Source: Lachnospiraceae bacterium (GTDB lineage: Bacteria > Bacillota > Clostridia > Lachnospirales > Lachnospiraceae). Taken from it: a DNA stretch of 64,000 bases. Shown piece by piece: positions 63,301-64,000 of the stretch. The notes under the pieces were generated by a model. The model made no database searches. It was not told where the DNA came from and worked only from the letters and a program-made list of their open reading frames with translations. Numbering within the stretch: the stretch's first letter is position 1; each line of letters begins with the position of its first letter. Location of the stretch: NCBI GenBank assembly GCA_017520425.1, contig JAFXFO010000031.1, positions 124,001 to 188,000 on the forward strand, in the 5' to 3' direction. Both the position numbers and the translations under genes were made by a program.

Positions 63301-64000
63301 AATAAGCAAATGCGCCATTCTCATATCTTGCAATACCGGCATCATTTGTACCAATCCAGAGGCGGTTTTGACTGTCTCTCATCATATCAATAACACTGAC
63401 AATACCGCCCTCTCTTATGAATTCAAATTCCTGACCGTTATACCGGTTTAACCCCGCATAACTTCCGACCCAGATATGACCATCCTCTGTCTCACAAATC
63501 GCATTCGCTTCCGAAGAAACCATGCCGTTTTTATTATCATATATCGTTTCAATATAGTTATCTCCAAATGAGGCAGAAGGTGCCGCTATAGTCTGTAAAG
63601 GAAAACCGATTAAAGTTGTCCCGATACACACAAGTAAAAGCACAGATACAACAGTCTTCACTTTATTGTCGTTTTTAAGAATTTTTTTAGCAAATAAAAT
63701 AATATAAAATGCACTAATGATACAAATCTGTTTATCAACTAATTCAACAATAACCGCACCCGCATAAGCTGAAACAATATTTGAAATATCATACCAGCGT
63801 AACATATCAACAAGCGCATCGCCCCATTTATTTCCGCAATATCCTTCATATAAAACAAGATTAATCGGCGTTGAAATCATAACACATAAAATGCCAAGCC
63901 AGAAACTAACCAGCATCGCATGTAATAATTTTTGAAACAGATTCTTTTTTACAACAAAATAAAAACCTATTGCAAGACCGAATCCGGCCACAACATTAAG
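60317..64000 (-). CDS. Large membrane sensor: membrane domain, beta-propeller, Y_Y_Y-like, HD-GYP and C-terminal receiver (5' end outside window)
   Basis: At least 1227 residues; the frame is open to the window end, so the true N-terminus is missing. Order: hydrophobic N-terminal part (several helices); two-component-type propeller repeats (for example DGHIWVGSYAGLNRYNGQEF, NRLWIGTNDAGIARYENG, GNIYVGTSDKICVF); a Y_Y_Y-like beta domain; a membrane helix (about FITYLILVCLELFFFAIVNVV); a coiled coil; HD-GYP with HDVGKI, HHERYDGKGYP and RGTQFDP; and a receiver with VDDEPMN, LLDVIMPEMDG and TADK...KPF. HD-GYP domains degrade c-di-GMP. No histidine-kinase domain is seen, so the receiver must be phosphorylated by another protein. 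Confidence 0.88.
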   Translation of the reverse strand, partial: LNVVAGFGLAIGFYFVVKKNLFQKLLHAMLVSFWLGILCVMISTPINLVLYEGYCGNKWGDALVDMLRWYDISNIVSAYAGAVIVELVDKQICIISAFYIILFAKKILKNDNKVKTVVSVLLLVCIGTTLIGFPLQTIAAPSASFGDNYIETIYDNKNGMVSSEANAICETEDGHIWVGSYAGLNRYNGQEFEFIREGGIVSVIDMMRDSQNRLWIGTNDAGIARYENGAFAYFTKEDGLISDSVRCFAEDGEGNIYVGTSDKICVFRADDRIEVLDYDISFVKEMAVYKDLLIAIDNNGKLYLITERKIYSLEDEIAKQCFCQCIAVSSKGLLAGTDEGEVLMLDVSENGIKLNKVMNLTADSVASIFEDRNGRVWVAASPKSGYFDANGVFQIIKCDGFDEFISCIYEDYQGNIWGASSHYGVIKLSQSNFVNVFERAGQEARVVNASVVYAGDYYFGTDNGLVILNQNSLQQVNNEITKRLEGIRIRSLFIDSHENLWICTYKGLLCYNKENDFHLYDVLTQNTSSDRFRCITELNDETIVAGTADGINYIKGGKVVNVLNADDGMQNTQILTLAEAGDGILLAGSDGSGIYVIENGVITNTLTKENGLSSGVVLRLIPCEHGFLVVTSNSLCHMSENYKITKLTSFPYFNNYDIIVEGQMAYVTCSAGVYKVKLGDLCANKVTQYELYDVNEGLGVGLTANSWNDRTQAGELLLCSNSGCVLFHDNETDASANQNIKYGLSYVEVDGECIQQGNTGDYLIPARAEKIQIHASVRNYACVDMKVRFFLEGENDNDNGKIYHWNEIEPIQIVKPEKKEYRIKFQILDSLAQNVLSEKEIVLKRDIRLWEQPGFITYLILVCLELFFFAIVNVVSMVNLFMRKNELEILRVELDEKVKNKTEELVLQQNKTKELFVQTVTALSEAVDAKDRYTSGHSKRVAEYAAMIAAKMGKSKEEQEEIYRAGLLHDVGKIRVPEDIINKPGKLTEQEFDIIKIHPDTGYHILKWISGSEKIALGTKYHHERYDGKGYPHGLAGENIPEIARILCVADSYDAMASNRSYRKALPQETVRNEIIRGRGTQFDPAIADVMLQMIDEDKEYKLQQSDLSGRKILVVDDEPMNVKFVRNILRDEPRFEIIGASGGKEALQILEETEIDLILLDVIMPEMDGLETLKQIRMKHQIAVALMTADKELTASSEFKELGCDDFITKPFMPLLLIEVIRNMCD

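Overview
The window is bacterial chromosome from a motile, anaerobic, low-GC Gram-positive, most probably a Lachnospiraceae-type gut Clostridia. Five things point there: a Clostridia-style flagellar operon next to codY and topA; a Gram-positive type IV pilus operon; a trimeric electron-bifurcating-type [FeFe] hydrogenase; a bile salt hydrolase-like enzyme; and lipoteichoic-acid-type envelope enzymes. No rRNA, tRNA, CRISPR array or complete insertion sequence was seen.

Layout. (1) 1-10.2 kb, minus strand: flagellar genes running flgB-flgC-fliE-fliF-fliG-fliH-fliI-fliJ-motE-like-fliK-flgD-TIGR02530-flgE (cut by the window edge). fliI carries an in-frame TAA that removes its last 54 codons. (2) 10.3-13.4 kb: codY and topA, with CodY-box-like sites between them. 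(3) 13.5-16.1 kb: an Rpn/PD-(D/E)XK-type protein and an O-antigen-ligase-family membrane protein. (4) 16.1-28.0 kb, minus strand: one long type IV pilus operon pilB-pilC-pilA-pilD-pilMN(fused)-pilO-four minor pilins. No PilT-like retraction ATPase is present here. (5) 28.2-29.2 kb: bile salt hydrolase-like gene. (6) 29.5-37.8 kb: a visibly more AT-rich envelope island. On the plus strand it has a 2-aminoethylphosphonate-type ABC importer and an HTH-cytidylyltransferase fusion. Converging on this from the minus strand are a CDP-glycerol glycerophosphotransferase-like protein and an 875-residue fusion of a YidC/Oxa1 module to an alkaline-phosphatase-superfamily (sulfatase/LtaS-like) module. (7) 38.0-40.3 kb: a duplicated DUF1538 membrane protein with a duplicated P-II-like protein. 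(8) 40.3-48.4 kb, minus strand: a four-gene carbohydrate or glycerol-phosphate type ABC importer, a lipoprotein with two near-identical 206-residue repeats, and an LTA-synthase-like enzyme. (9) 48.6-54.4 kb: PqqD-like protein plus OPT transporter, MutS-like ATPase plus alpha/beta hydrolase, and an AraC regulator. (10) 54.4-58.6 kb: hydC-hydB-hydA. (11) 58.7-60.3 kb: a radical SAM protein, then a gene-poor stretch full of hairpins. (12) 60.3-64.0 kb: the C-terminal part of a very large sensor with beta-propeller, HD-GYP and receiver domains, running off the window end.

How it works together. Regions 1, 4 and 12 are motility and surface-attachment machinery with a possible c-di-GMP output. Regions 6 and 8 look like import, activation and transfer of phospho- or phosphono-substituents and glycerol phosphate for surface polymers. 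The most unusual item is the YidC-sulfatase fusion: it lacks the conserved Arg of the YidC groove (Asn45 instead) and sits in a two-gene operon with a TagF/TagB-like enzyme, convergent with the phosphonate-type uptake and cytidylyltransferase operon.
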